A stretch of 64,000 bases of DNA from Mycobacterium palustre. Its GTDB lineage: Bacteria > Actinomycetota > Actinomycetes > Mycobacteriales > Mycobacteriaceae. The translations under genes were made by a program, and so were the position numbers. The stretch is taken from contig NZ_LQPJ01000135.1 in assembly GCF_002101785.1 (NCBI RefSeq), positions 1 through 64,000 of the forward strand. Reading direction: 5' to 3'. Below the pieces are notes generated by a model. The model had not been told where the DNA came from and ran no database searches. It was given only the letters and a program-made list of their open reading frames with translations. Within the stretch, counting starts at the first letter, position 1; every line of letters starts with the position of its first letter. Below, one piece after another: positions 40,541 to 50,129 of the stretch.

Positions 40541-41482
40541 TCACTGCGCGCGGGGATGGGCGCCGGCCCACACCTCGCGCAACGCGTGCACCGTGACCAG
40601 CGTGTAGATCTGCGTCGTGGTCACCGAGGCGTGACCGAGCAACTCCTGCACGACGCGGACGTCGGCGCCGCCCTCGAGCAGGTGGGTGGCGAAGGAATGC
40701 CTCAGCATGTGCGGCGATACCCCCGACGTGATGCCGGCGCGCTCGGCGGCGTCCTGCAGCACCTGCCACGCGCTTTGCCGCGACAGCCGGCCGCCGCGCG
40801 CGTTGAGGAAAATGGCCGGGGTGCCGCGGCCGCGGCGCGCCAGATCGGGGCGCCCGCGCACCAGGTAGGCGTCCAGCGCCTGCACGGCCGGGCGCCCCAC
40901 CGGCACCAGCCGCTGCTTGCCGCCCTTGCCGCGCAGCAGGACCGAGCGCGCCTGGGTATCGATGTCGTCGACGTCGAGGCCCACCGCCTCCGAAATCCGA
41001 GACCCGGTGGAATACAACAACTCCAGCAGCGCCCGGTTGCGCAGCGTCAGCGGGCCGTCGCTGGGGCTGTCGCCGCCGGCGCCCTCCAGCAGGGCCAACA
41101 CCTGGTCGATGGTCAGGCTCTTGGGAAGCCGACGCCCCGGCGTCGGCGGCCGGACGGCCCGCGCCACGTCCAGTTCCGCGAGGCCCTCGGCGGCGGCGAA
41201 CCGGTGCAACCCGCGCACCGCGATCAGCGCCCGCGCCGCCGACACCGCCGACAGCGCCGCCGTCCCGGAGTCCGGATCGCCGCGGCGCAGCGCCACCAAG
41301 AATTCGCTGACGTCGTCTTCGCCGACCTTGGCCAAATCAAAGATCCCGCGGTCGGACAGGTGCTTGGTGTAGCGGCGCAGGTCGCGGCGATACGAGCTGA
41401 GCGTGTTCTTGGCGACGCCGCGCTCGATGGTCAGGTGGTCGAGGTAGCCCTGCAGTTGGCTCTCCAGCGCCACCGTCGTCAT
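40541..41482 (-). CDS. xerD: Tyrosine recombinase XerD
   Basis: 313 residues. SAM-like N-terminal DNA-binding domain (residues about 5-95) and a catalytic domain with the R-K-H-R-H-Y set: TGSRISEAVGL (Arg), HMLRHSFATHLL (His-x-x-Arg), LGHASVTTTQIY (His and nucleophilic Tyr). It resolves chromosome dimers at dif with XerC. ATG overlaps the NUDIX stop. As a housekeeping gene inside the core block it is not an island integrase. Confidence 0.96.
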   Translation of the reverse strand: MTTVALESQLQGYLDHLTIERGVAKNTLSSYRRDLRRYTKHLSDRGIFDLAKVGEDDVSEFLVALRRGDPDSGTAALSAVSAARALIAVRGLHRFAAAEGLAELDVARAVRPPTPGRRLPKSLTIDQVLALLEGAGGDSPSDGPLTLRNRALLELLYSTGSRISEAVGLDVDDIDTQARSVLLRGKGGKQRLVPVGRPAVQALDAYLVRGRPDLARRGRGTPAIFLNARGGRLSRQSAWQVLQDAAERAGITSGVSPHMLRHSFATHLLEGGADVRVVQELLGHASVTTTQIYTLVTVHALREVWAGAHPRAQ

Positions 41483-42102
41483 CGACCGGCCTTTCGCGCG
41501 GCGAACGCGGTCGGCTTGTCGATCCAGGGGCTGTCCGCCGCGCGCGGCTGTGCGATCCCGGCGCGCACCGCATGGGCGGCCAGAATCCCCGCCACCGCAA
41601 TGGCATTGACGATTTCGCCGCCGAGCACCTTGCGGGTGGCCTCCGCGAGCGGATACCACTGCAGCGTCATGTCGGCTTCTTCGTCGTGGGCCTCGGGCCG
41701 GTCCACCTGGGTGAGCCCGGTGGCCAGGTAGACGCGCACCGATTCGTCGCTGAAGCCGGGCGTGGAATCGAGGTCGACGAGCACCCGCCAGGTGTCGGCC
41801 TTCAGCCCCGCCTCCTCGTGCAGTTCCCGGGCGGCGGTCTGCAGGGCGGGCTCGCCGTCGACATCGAGCAGCCCGGCGGGCAGTTCCCACAGCCGGCGGC
41901 CGAACGCGTGGCGGTACTGGTAGACCATCGGGATGTTGCCGTCGTCGTCCATGGCCACCACGGCCACCGCGCCGAAGTGCTCGACGACCTCTCGGGTGAC
42001 GAGCTTGCCGCCGGGCATCCGGACCTGATCGCGGCGCAGCGCGAAAATCTTTCCGGTGTGCAGCGTTTCGGATGACGCCGTCTCGAAGTTGTGCTCAGCC
42101 AC
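41479..42102 (-). CDS. NUDIX hydrolase, ADP-ribose pyrophosphatase type
   Basis: 207 residues with a NUDIX box spanning GLLDVDGEPALQ to RELHEEAGL (about residues 77-100). Corresponds to Rv1700 of M. tuberculosis, an ADP-ribose pyrophosphatase. GTG start at 42102 overlaps the pyrG end by 8 bases, and the stop overlaps xerD. Confidence 0.93.
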   Translation of the reverse strand: MAEHNFETASSETLHTGKIFALRRDQVRMPGGKLVTREVVEHFGAVAVVAMDDDGNIPMVYQYRHAFGRRLWELPAGLLDVDGEPALQTAARELHEEAGLKADTWRVLVDLDSTPGFSDESVRVYLATGLTQVDRPEAHDEEADMTLQWYPLAEATRKVLGGEIVNAIAVAGILAAHAVRAGIAQPRAADSPWIDKPTAFAARKAGR

Positions 42103-43849
42103 GGGCCGCGGGCTCGGGTAGCGGCCGCTGAACGCTGTCTCGGTGCTGGCTGTTGCCGTTGGACGCGTGCTCGGGGATCTCCACCGGCAACTGTTCGCCC
42201 GCCTGGTAATCCAGGGCCGCCCGGACGAACGCGACGAACAGCGGGTGCGGGCGGGTGGGTCGGCTCTTCAGCTCGGGGTGGGCCTGGGTGCCGACGAGGA
42301 ACGGGTGCACGTCCGGCGAGTATTCCACGAACTCCACCAGGTGGCCGTCGGGCGAGGTCCCGGAGAATCGCAGCCCGCTTTCGGCGATCTTCGCCCGGTA
42401 GGCGTTGTTGACCTCGTAGCGGTGCCGGTGCCGCTCGGACACCTCGGTGGTCCCATAGGCTTGGGCCACAATCGAATCCGGATCCAGCACCGCGGGGTAG
42501 GCGCCCAGCCGCATGGTGCCGCCGAGATCGGCCTCGCCGGCGACGATGTGCTCCTGGTCGGCCATCGTCGAGATCACGGGATCCGGTGTGCCAGGCTCGA
42601 ATTCGGCCGAGTTGGCCTCGGCGAGTCCGACCGAGCGGGCGGCTTCGATGACGATGCACTGCAGGCCCAGGCACAGGCCCAGCACCGGCAGCCCGCGCGC
42701 CCGGGCGTGGCGGATGGCGCCGATCTTGCCCTCGATCCCGCGGATGCCGAACCCGCCGGGGATCAGCACGCCGTGGACGTCGCCCAGGGCGCCCGCGGCG
42801 TCGCCCGGGGTGGAACAGTCGTCGGAGGGCACCCAGACCATCTCCACCTTGGCGTGGTGCTTGAACCCGCCGGCACGCAGCGCCTCGGTGACCGACAGGT
42901 AGGCGTCGGACAGCTCGACGTACTTGCCCACCAACGCGATCCGCACCGTCTCGTGCGGTTCGTGAACCCGGCGCAACAGGTCGTCCCACTCGGTCCAGTC
43001 CACGTCGCGGAACGGCAAATTGAGCCGGCGCACCACGAACGCGTCGAGTTCCTCGCGGTGCAACACCTTGGGAATGTCGTAGATTGACGGCGCGTCGGGG
43101 GTGGAGATGACGCCGTCGATGTCGACGTCACACATCAGCGCGATCTTGTTCTTCAACGCTTCGGGGACCTCGCGGTCGCTGCGCAGGATCAACGCGTCGG
43201 GCGTGATACCGATGCTGCGCAGCGCGGCCACCGAGTGCTGGGTGGGCTTGGTCTTGAGTTCACCGGACGGGGCCAGGTAGGGCACCAGCGACACGTGCAG
43301 GAAGAACACGTTTTCCCGGCCGAGGTCGTGGCGCACCTGCCGCGCCGCCTCCAGGAAGGGCTGCGACTCGATATCGCCCACGGTGCCGCCGATTTCGGTG
43401 ATGACGACGTCGGGGCGGTTGCCGTCGGCGTCGGGTTCGGCCATGGCCAGGATGCGCCGCTTGATCTCGTCGGTGATGTGCGGGATCACCTGCACGGTGT
43501 CGCCGAGGTATTCGCCGCGCCGCTCCTTGGCGATGACGGTCGAATAGACTTGTCCCGTAGTAACATTCGCCGAGCCCGACAGGTCGCGATCCAGGAACCG
43601 CTCGTAGTGGCCCACGTCGAGGTCGGTCTCGGCGCCGTCCTCGGTGACGAAGACCTCGCCGTGCTGGAACGGGTTCATCGTGCCCGGGTCGACGTTGAGG
43701 TAGGGGTCGAGCTTTTGCATCGTCACGTGCAGGCCCCGGGCGGTCAGCAGCTGCCCGAGGCTGCTGGCGGTCAGCCCTTTGCCCAGCGAGGAGGCGACGC
43801 CACCGCTGACGAAGAGGTGCTTGGTGGCGGTTTGCGGGTGCTTTCGCAC
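42095..43849 (-). CDS. pyrG: CTP synthase
   Basis: 584 residues. Synthetase domain with the N-terminal TKHLFVSGGVASSLGKGL P-loop region and a glutamine amidotransferase domain with the nucleophile in LGLCLGLQ and a C-terminal HPE (AHPELKSRP). Makes CTP from UTP and glutamine. The C-terminal 25 residues are an extra basic/Pro tail seen in mycobacteria. Confidence 0.97.
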   Translation of the reverse strand: MRKHPQTATKHLFVSGGVASSLGKGLTASSLGQLLTARGLHVTMQKLDPYLNVDPGTMNPFQHGEVFVTEDGAETDLDVGHYERFLDRDLSGSANVTTGQVYSTVIAKERRGEYLGDTVQVIPHITDEIKRRILAMAEPDADGNRPDVVITEIGGTVGDIESQPFLEAARQVRHDLGRENVFFLHVSLVPYLAPSGELKTKPTQHSVAALRSIGITPDALILRSDREVPEALKNKIALMCDVDIDGVISTPDAPSIYDIPKVLHREELDAFVVRRLNLPFRDVDWTEWDDLLRRVHEPHETVRIALVGKYVELSDAYLSVTEALRAGGFKHHAKVEMVWVPSDDCSTPGDAAGALGDVHGVLIPGGFGIRGIEGKIGAIRHARARGLPVLGLCLGLQCIVIEAARSVGLAEANSAEFEPGTPDPVISTMADQEHIVAGEADLGGTMRLGAYPAVLDPDSIVAQAYGTTEVSERHRHRYEVNNAYRAKIAESGLRFSGTSPDGHLVEFVEYSPDVHPFLVGTQAHPELKSRPTRPHPLFVAFVRAALDYQAGEQLPVEIPEHASNGNSQHRDSVQRPLPEPAARG

Positions 43850-43975
43850 AGGCGACCTCCGTGAAGACGGGCAGGGCTTGAGATTTAACGCGCTGGGCCT
43901 GCCGACCCACGGAAACCCACCCTAACACCCGGCACGCGGCGCCGTCGCGAACACGCCCGAGCGCGGCCCCGGCCT

Positions 43976-44920
43976 TTACTGGGGCACGGTGATCGAGGTG
44001 GCGCCGTGGCCGGTGCCGTACTGCCCGACGTGGCCGCCGTTGATGAGGTCGTGCAGGCCCAGCACCGCGGTGAGGCGCCCGGGCGCGGTGTCGACGTCGT
44101 CGACGGTGCTGATCACCGAGGCCATGCCGGAGTCGGCGCGGGTCACCGCGACCGCGGCGCCCCCCGTCGCCGACCCGTCGCGCCCGGCCAACAGGGCTCC
44201 CGAGCCGTGCGGCGCGAGCGCGGCCGAGAACCGGGCCACGCTGACGCCCTGGTTGCCGGCGTCCTGCGGGATGCCACCGCCGGTGACCACCAGCGCGGCG
44301 TTGGCCGCCCCGAGGTGCTCGGTGGGCTGATAGGTGATGAACCCGGTGTCGCGCAGCGACGCCAGCACGGTGTCGCGCTGGGCCTCGTCGACGGGCGGCA
44401 CCGCGGGGTTGGTGTTGGTCAGCAGGGCGATGCCCAACAGGTCGCCGGCCTGCGAGCCCTGGTCGACGAGCTTGGTGCTCAGCTGCTGCCCGGCCGGCAG
44501 GACCGACGAGTTGACCACGGTGCGCAGCTTCTCCGCGGAGTTGGCGTCGACGAACTCCTGGGTCAGCGACACGGTTCCGCTGACCGTGCCGCCGGCCTGG
44601 CCGATGAACTTGGTGACCGCGGCGACGTCGTCGTCCTTGGCGTCCGGGGTCCGAAAGACGATCACCGACTTGCCGCCCAGCGCGTCGTGCACGATCCGGC
44701 CGGCCAGCTGGTTGTCGAAATTGTTTGTCGCGGCGAGCTTTTCGTTCAGGACGTTTTTCTGGTCGTTGAGCCCGTTGATCTGCGAGTAGAGGTCGCGCTT
44801 CTCGTCACGCAGGCTGGACAGCAGGGTGTCGGACAAAAAACCCGAACCCAGCACCACCCCGACGGCCAGGGCCAGGAAGACGGCCGCCAGCGAAAGGGCA
44901 TGTTGGCGTAGCGAGATCAT
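43976..44920 (-). CDS. mctB: MctB/SteB copper-transport and cell-separation protein
   Basis: 314 residues: one N-terminal membrane helix (about 8-27), a coiled coil (about 35-65, SLRDEKRDLYSQINGLNDQK) and a periplasmic domain. Orthologue of M. tuberculosis Rv1698 (MctB, implicated in copper efflux/resistance) and of corynebacterial SteB, which acts with SteA in daughter-cell separation. It directly follows steA (22 bases), supporting the SteA/SteB pairing. Confidence 0.9.
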   Translation of the reverse strand: MISLRQHALSLAAVFLALAVGVVLGSGFLSDTLLSSLRDEKRDLYSQINGLNDQKNVLNEKLAATNNFDNQLAGRIVHDALGGKSVIVFRTPDAKDDDVAAVTKFIGQAGGTVSGTVSLTQEFVDANSAEKLRTVVNSSVLPAGQQLSTKLVDQGSQAGDLLGIALLTNTNPAVPPVDEAQRDTVLASLRDTGFITYQPTEHLGAANAALVVTGGGIPQDAGNQGVSVARFSAALAPHGSGALLAGRDGSATGGAAVAVTRADSGMASVISTVDDVDTAPGRLTAVLGLHDLINGGHVGQYGTGHGATSITVPQ

Positions 44921-44942
44921 TAACGCACCATCCTCGAACGGA

Positions 44943-46124
44943 TTAGGTGACCAAGTGCTGCACCCAAAGGGAGAAGCGGTCCCAGTATTGGACGATCCAG
45001 TGCAGCACCACGCCGTCGGTGCGCGACACCCACAGGGCGACGATGACGGCGATCAGCATGGTCAGCGCCAGCAGCGCGATCGCGCCGCCCGAAATGTGGT
45101 TGCGGTACAACGTCGCAACGGCCTTGGCGTCCACCACCTTCTCCCCCACCCGGAGCCGGGTCAGGAAGGTCGAGGGGTTGCTCTGCGCGCGCGTGCGGTC
45201 GAAGAACGTCTCGATGTTGGCGGTGTGGCCGGCCGTGACGAGCAGCGCGGCGCCGTGGTGGTCGGCGAGCAGCAGGGCCAGGTCGACGGCCGACCCGGCG
45301 GCGGGGAAGGTCATCGCCCCGACGCCGAGGTCCTGGATGCGTTCCAGGCCGGGCGCGTGCCCGTCGGCGTCGGCCGGCAACACCACCTGGGCGCCGCACT
45401 TGAGGGCCTCGGTGCTGATCTGGTCGGGGTCGCCGACGATGATCTGGGGGCGATAGCCGGCCTTGCGCAACACGTCGGCGCCGGCGCCGACGCCGACGAG
45501 CACCGGCTGGTACTCCTTGATGAACGGCTTGAGGGACTTCAAATCGTCCTCGGCGCTGGGCTCGTCGGCGACGATCACCACATGGCGGCGGCGCAGGTCG
45601 ACGTCGATGTCCGGGATGCCGATGCCGTCTATCAAAAGAGGGCTCTCGCTCTTGATGAACTCGATGGTGTTGCCCGCGAACGCCTCCAAGTGGGCGGCCA
45701 GGCCGCTCTTCGCCTCGCGCATCAGGTCGGCGATGTCGTGGTCGGTGCGCTCGGTGCCGCGGGCCAGGCGCCGGTCGCCGGAGTACACGCCGCCCTCGTG
45801 CAGGCGAATCTTGGCGCCGTCCTTGACCTTCTTGAAGACCTCGGGCCCGGTCTCGTCGATGAGGGTGACGCCGTTGTTGACCAGCACCTCGGGGCCGAGG
45901 TTGGGGTAGCGCCCCGAGACCGAGGGTGAGGCGTTGACGACGGCGGCGATGTCTGCTTCGACCAGCGCGTCCGCGGTGATGCGGTCCAGGTCCAGGACGT
46001 CGAGCACCACGATGTCGCCGGGGCAGACCCTGCGCAGCAAGCGGTCGATGTTGCGGTCCACCCGGGCGGTGCCGATCAGGCCCGGCCGGGTGGTGTTACG
46101 CGATAGCAGCCCTGACATCTTCAT
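44943..46124 (-). CDS. steA: SteA-like cytokinetic protein with thiamin-pyrophosphokinase-like fold
   Basis: 393 residues, the same length as M. tuberculosis Rv1697. The large N-terminal part has a thiamin-pyrophosphokinase-like catalytic fold (VGDPDQISTEAL and surrounding) and the C-terminus has one membrane helix (about 350-372) followed by a short tail. In corynebacteria SteA is a cell-division protein. ATG at 46124 (MKMSGLL) is used; an ATG two codons on is also possible. Confidence 0.88.
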   Translation of the reverse strand: MKMSGLLSRNTTRPGLIGTARVDRNIDRLLRRVCPGDIVVLDVLDLDRITADALVEADIAAVVNASPSVSGRYPNLGPEVLVNNGVTLIDETGPEVFKKVKDGAKIRLHEGGVYSGDRRLARGTERTDHDIADLMREAKSGLAAHLEAFAGNTIEFIKSESPLLIDGIGIPDIDVDLRRRHVVIVADEPSAEDDLKSLKPFIKEYQPVLVGVGAGADVLRKAGYRPQIIVGDPDQISTEALKCGAQVVLPADADGHAPGLERIQDLGVGAMTFPAAGSAVDLALLLADHHGAALLVTAGHTANIETFFDRTRAQSNPSTFLTRLRVGEKVVDAKAVATLYRNHISGGAIALLALTMLIAVIVALWVSRTDGVVLHWIVQYWDRFSLWVQHLVT

Positions 46125-46318
46125 GGGGGCGATTCTGTCGGTGAAGCGAGGACGAGGCGGGGAGGCGCGCCGTAACATCCGCCCCAGAAGTTATCTAGAG
46201 CCACACCTGTCACAAGCCGGTTACGGCTTGATCGCCGCGAGGGTGCGCAGATGTACTGAAGTTGCGGCGTGTCGTCGTACAAACACGCACGCTCGCGCGA
46301 CGTGACCGCTACGTCTTC

Positions 46319-48076
46319 TTACGTCTTCTCGCTTTGCGCGGTCTCGAGCAGCTCGCGGGCGTGGGCGCGGCCGCTGTCGGATTCGCCGAGGCCGGCCAGC
46401 ATGCGGGCCAGCTCGGCCACCCGGTCGTCGCCGGTCACCCGCCGCACCACGCTGGTGCCCTTGGGCCCGGCGCTGTGCACCACCAGGTGCACGTCGGCGT
46501 AGGCGGCGACCTGCGCCAGGTGGGTGACCACGATGACCTGGTGGGTGCGGGCCAGCCGGGCCAGCCGCCGCCCGATCTGCACCGCGGCCCGGCCGCCGAC
46601 GCCGGCGTCCACCTCATCGAACACCATGGTGGTGCCCGCCGAGACCTTGCGCGACGTCGCCAGCACGACCTCCAGGGCCAGCATCACCCGGGACAGCTCG
46701 CCGCCCGAGGCGCTCTTGGCCAGCGGCAGCACCGTCATGCCGCGGTGGGCGGCGAAGCCGAACTCGACCTGGTCGATGCCGTCGGCGCCGGCGCGGGCCA
46801 GCTCGCCCGACGGCAGCGTCAGGGCCGCGGGGTCGTCGTCGGCGGCCGGGTCGGTGGTCACGTCGATGGTGAACACGGCGTCGGCCATCGCGAGTCCGGA
46901 CAGCTCCGCGGTCACCTCCTTCGACAGCCGTTTGGCGGCCTTGCGCCGGACCTCGCCGAGTTCGGTTGCCACGTCGCACAATTCGCGGGCCAGCTCGTCG
47001 ACCCGTCGTTGCAGGGCGGTCACCGCCTCCTCGGAGACGTCGAGTTGGGTCAATCGTTCCCGGGATTCGGCCGCCCACCGCAGCACCCCGTCGACGTCGG
47101 CGGCGTACTTGCGCGTCAGCGTGCGCAGCTGGGCCTGACGGGCCAGCTTGGATTCCAGCGCGCTGGCATCGACCGGCAGGTCGTCGAGGAAGCCGCCGAG
47201 TTCGCGGGCCGCGTCGGCGACCACGGTCAGCGCCTCCCCGATCTGGCCGGCCAGCGCCCGCAGCGTGGCGTCGTCGGTGGATTCCAGTGCGGCCCTTGCC
47301 TTTCCGAGCGTGTCGGTGGCGCTGCGGCCGAGGTCGTCGGGGTCGTCGGCCGACAGCGCCGCGCGGGCGGTGGCGGCGGCTTCGCGCAGCGTGTCGAGTT
47401 CGGAGAGCCGCAGGATGTCGGCGACCAGCGCGTCCTCTTCCCCGGGCTGCGGATCGACGGTGTCGATCTCGTTGAGCGCGAACTTCAGCCGGTCGGCCTC
47501 CTGGGCCAGTTCGCGGGCGCGGTCGCGGCGTTCGATGAGGTCGCGGCGGGCCGTGAGCCAGGCATCGCGCAGCTTGCGGTAGCGCTCCAGCGCCGGACCC
47601 GCCCCGGCGAACCGGTCCAGCGCGCCACGCTGCTCCTCGGGCCGCATCAGCCGCAGCTGGTCGTTTTGTCCGTGCAGGGTCAGCAGCCCGGCGGTGAAGT
47701 CGCCCAGCGACTTGGCGGGCACGCTGCGCCCGCCCAGGGACGCCCGCGACGGTCCGTCGCGGCTGACCGAGCGCAGCGCGATGACGCTGCCGTCCTCGTC
47801 GCGCTCGGCCCCCACCGATTCCAGCATCCCGTCGAGCTGCGCCACGGTTTCCTCGTCGAGATCGGTTGTGGTGAACCGGCCTTCGACGACCGCGCGCTCG
47901 GCACCCGACCGGACGCGGTTGGGGTCGGCGCGCGCACCCCCGAGCAGGTGCAGCCCGGTGACCACCATGGTCTTGCCGGTGCCGGTCTCGCCGGTCAGCA
48001 CGGTGAGGCCGCGGCCGAACTCGCCCACCGCGGCGCTGATCGCGCCCAGCGACTCGATGCGGATTTCGGTCAGCAT
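46319..48076 (-). CDS. recN: DNA repair protein RecN
   Basis: 585 residues, SMC-like ATPase for double-strand break repair. Walker A at residues about 30-37 (GETGTGKT), a coiled-coil middle (about 150-400), the ABC signature SGGELSRVML and Walker B VFDEVDAGVGG. No LexA-type operator is evident before its start, which lies 25 bases after nadK. Confidence 0.96.
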   Translation of the reverse strand: MLTEIRIESLGAISAAVGEFGRGLTVLTGETGTGKTMVVTGLHLLGGARADPNRVRSGAERAVVEGRFTTTDLDEETVAQLDGMLESVGAERDEDGSVIALRSVSRDGPSRASLGGRSVPAKSLGDFTAGLLTLHGQNDQLRLMRPEEQRGALDRFAGAGPALERYRKLRDAWLTARRDLIERRDRARELAQEADRLKFALNEIDTVDPQPGEEDALVADILRLSELDTLREAAATARAALSADDPDDLGRSATDTLGKARAALESTDDATLRALAGQIGEALTVVADAARELGGFLDDLPVDASALESKLARQAQLRTLTRKYAADVDGVLRWAAESRERLTQLDVSEEAVTALQRRVDELARELCDVATELGEVRRKAAKRLSKEVTAELSGLAMADAVFTIDVTTDPAADDDPAALTLPSGELARAGADGIDQVEFGFAAHRGMTVLPLAKSASGGELSRVMLALEVVLATSRKVSAGTTMVFDEVDAGVGGRAAVQIGRRLARLARTHQVIVVTHLAQVAAYADVHLVVHSAGPKGTSVVRRVTGDDRVAELARMLAGLGESDSGRAHARELLETAQSEKT

Positions 48077-48101
48077 TCGGTCAGCCCCCGCGCCTGCGCC
48101 G

Positions 48102-49025
48102 TTAGTTGCCGCGCCAGCCGGTCACCGGCAACCGGAACTTGCGCACCAGGCGGTCGGTGAACGGCGCGCTGTCCAGCCGCGCCCATCGCACCGGCGTGTC
48201 ACAACTGGTCACCTCGAGCCGCCCACCGGCCGGTACCAGCATCTCGCGGCGCCCGTCGCAGAACACCAGGGCGTCGTGGCCGTCGGCCTCGATCTCGATC
48301 GCGACGGTGGCTTCGGGGCTGATGACCATCGGCCGGGCGAACAGCGCGTGAGCGTTGTTGGGCACCACCAGGATTGCCTCCAGGTCCGGCCACAGCACCG
48401 GGCCGCCGGCCGAGAACGCGTAGGCGGTGGAGCCGGTCGGCGTCGAGACCAGCACCCCGTCGCAGCCGAACGTCGACACCGGCCGCCCGTCGATCTCGAC
48501 GACCACACCCAGAACGCCCAACCGCGGCCCCTTTTCCAGGCTCGCCTCATTGAGCGCCCAACCGTGGTTGATGACGCGGCCGCCGTGGCGCACCACGATG
48601 TCCAGCGTCAGCCGGTTCTCAACCCGGTAGTCGCGCGCGACGACGTGGTCGAGCACCTGGTCGATGTGCTCGGCCTCGGCCTCGGCCAAAAAGCCGATGC
48701 GGCCCAGGTTCACGCCGAGCACCGGGATGCCGGCGTTGCGGGCCAGTTCGGCCGCGCGCAGGAAGGTGCCGTCGCCGCCGAGCACCAATACCAGTTCGCA
48801 GCCGTCGGCGGCGTGCGGGTCGGCGTCGACGACCTCGATCTCGACGCCCATGGCGCGCATGTCGTCGGGCGATAGGTGCAGCGACCCCCGGTCGACGGCC
48901 TCGGCGGACAGCAATCGAAGCGCAATCCCGTTGTCGCTCAACACCTTCTGCACGCGGCGTGCGGTCTCGGTGGCTTCGTCGCGCCCGGTGTGGACCACCA
49001 GCAGGACGCTGCGGTGCTCGCTCAT
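48102..49025 (-). CDS. nadK: NAD kinase
   Basis: 307 residues. LVLGGDGTFLRAAELA with the GGDG motif (about residues 78-93) and GSTAYAFSAGGPV. Makes NADP+ from NAD+ (and polyphosphate or ATP in M. tuberculosis Ppnk). Its start overlaps the end of tlyA (ATGA). Confidence 0.96.
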   Translation of the reverse strand: MSEHRSVLLVVHTGRDEATETARRVQKVLSDNGIALRLLSAEAVDRGSLHLSPDDMRAMGVEIEVVDADPHAADGCELVLVLGGDGTFLRAAELARNAGIPVLGVNLGRIGFLAEAEAEHIDQVLDHVVARDYRVENRLTLDIVVRHGGRVINHGWALNEASLEKGPRLGVLGVVVEIDGRPVSTFGCDGVLVSTPTGSTAYAFSAGGPVLWPDLEAILVVPNNAHALFARPMVISPEATVAIEIEADGHDALVFCDGRREMLVPAGGRLEVTSCDTPVRWARLDSAPFTDRLVRKFRLPVTGWRGN

Positions 49026-49831
49026 CGCGGGCCCTCCTCGACGGCGCGACGCACCGCATGGACCAGCGCGTCACCGGCCAGGGCCCGGTCGGTTTGGGCG
49101 CGCAGCCACAGGAAGTATTCGACGTTGCCCGACGGACCCGGCAGCGGGCTGGCGGTGACGTCGACGGTGTGCCAGCCCATCTCGCGCGCGCGGCGCGCCA
49201 CGGCCAGCACGGCTCCGGCGCGCAGGCCGGGGTCGTGGACCACGCCGCCGGCGCCGACCTGGCCCTTGCCCACCTCAAACTGCGGCTTCACCATTGGAAC
49301 GATATCCGCGCCGGGCCGGGCGCAGCCAATCAGCGCGGGCAACACGGTGGCCAGCGAGATGAAGGACAGGTCGGCCACCACCAGGTCGACCGGTCCGCCG
49401 ATGGCCTCCGGCGTCAGGTCGCGAACGTTGGTCCGCTCCACGACCACCACCCGCGGGTCGCCGCGCAACGACCAGGCCAGCTGCCCGTACCCCACGTCGG
49501 CGGCCACCACCGCGGCGGCCCCGCGATCCAGCAGCACCTCGGTGAACCCGCCCGTCGACGCGCCGGCGTCCAGGCAGCGCCGACCGGCGACGGCGATGCC
49601 GAAGGCGTCCAGCGCCCCGATCAGCTTGTGCGCGCCGCGCGAAACCCAGCTGCGCCGGCTGTCGTCGGCGACGGTCAGGGCCGCGGTGACGTCGACGGCG
49701 GTAGCGGGCTTGCGCGCCGGCATGCCGTCGATGCGGACCTTGCCGGCGCCGATCAGCTCGGCGGCCTGCTGGCGGGATCGCGCCAGCCCGCGGCGGACGA
49801 GCTCGGCGTCGACGCGGGCACGTCGGGCCAC
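49022..49831 (-). CDS. tlyA: TlyA 16S/23S rRNA 2'-O-methyltransferase
   Basis: 269 residues: N-terminal S4 domain (ARSRQQAAELIGAGKVRI) and an FtsJ-like methyltransferase domain with CLDAGASTGGFTEVLL (SAM motif) and VDLVVADLSFISL. TlyA methylates C1409 and C1920, which is needed for capreomycin sensitivity in M. tuberculosis. GTG start lies 4 bases after the small upstream gene. Confidence 0.95.
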   Translation of the reverse strand: MARRARVDAELVRRGLARSRQQAAELIGAGKVRIDGMPARKPATAVDVTAALTVADDSRRSWVSRGAHKLIGALDAFGIAVAGRRCLDAGASTGGFTEVLLDRGAAAVVAADVGYGQLAWSLRGDPRVVVVERTNVRDLTPEAIGGPVDLVVADLSFISLATVLPALIGCARPGADIVPMVKPQFEVGKGQVGAGGVVHDPGLRAGAVLAVARRAREMGWHTVDVTASPLPGPSGNVEYFLWLRAQTDRALAGDALVHAVRRAVEEGPR

Positions 49832-49835
49832 CGCC

Positions 49836-50012
49836 TCAGCCCTTCTCCGCCGACTCCAGCGCCCGCAGCAGCACGTCGTGCGCCTCGGAGAGGCGGCGGG
49901 CTATCTCTTCGAGCTCGGCGAGAGACGGCCCGTTTTCGCCGTCGGCGTCGTCGGGCAGCTGGGCGAGCAAGGCCTCAATTTCAGCGCGAAGCTGATCGGG
50001 ATCGACAGTCAT
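49836..50012 (-). CDS. Small acidic conserved protein (Rv1693-like)
   Basis: 58 residues, the same length as M. tuberculosis Rv1693. It starts MTVDPDQLRAEIEALLAQ, highly acidic, with a second helix LAELEEIARRLSEAHDVLL that suggests a helical hairpin or coiled coil. ATG at 50012. It sits between the HAD phosphatase and tlyA in the same conserved order. Function unknown. Confidence 0.88.
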   Translation of the reverse strand: MTVDPDQLRAEIEALLAQLPDDADGENGPSLAELEEIARRLSEAHDVLLRALESAEKG

Positions 50013-50129
50013 TGCGCTTCTACGCTAGTCACCCCTTGGCCGTTGGCAACCGGCGTAGCCCCCGGCGAGTCGTTCGGCGGTACCGCCACATGCACCACAG
50101 GAATCGGCGCACCGCGGCGGGCCGCACGT

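Noticed and set aside
40541..41482. XerD as an integrase that brought in the island
   Set aside because: It lies inside the conserved core order (NUDIX-xerD) and has the standard XerD sequence; it is a housekeeping dimer-resolution enzyme.
48070..48101. LexA/SOS box upstream of recN
   Set aside because: The 25-base gap after nadK holds no TCGAAC-N4-GTTCGA-like sequence; no operator could be identified.
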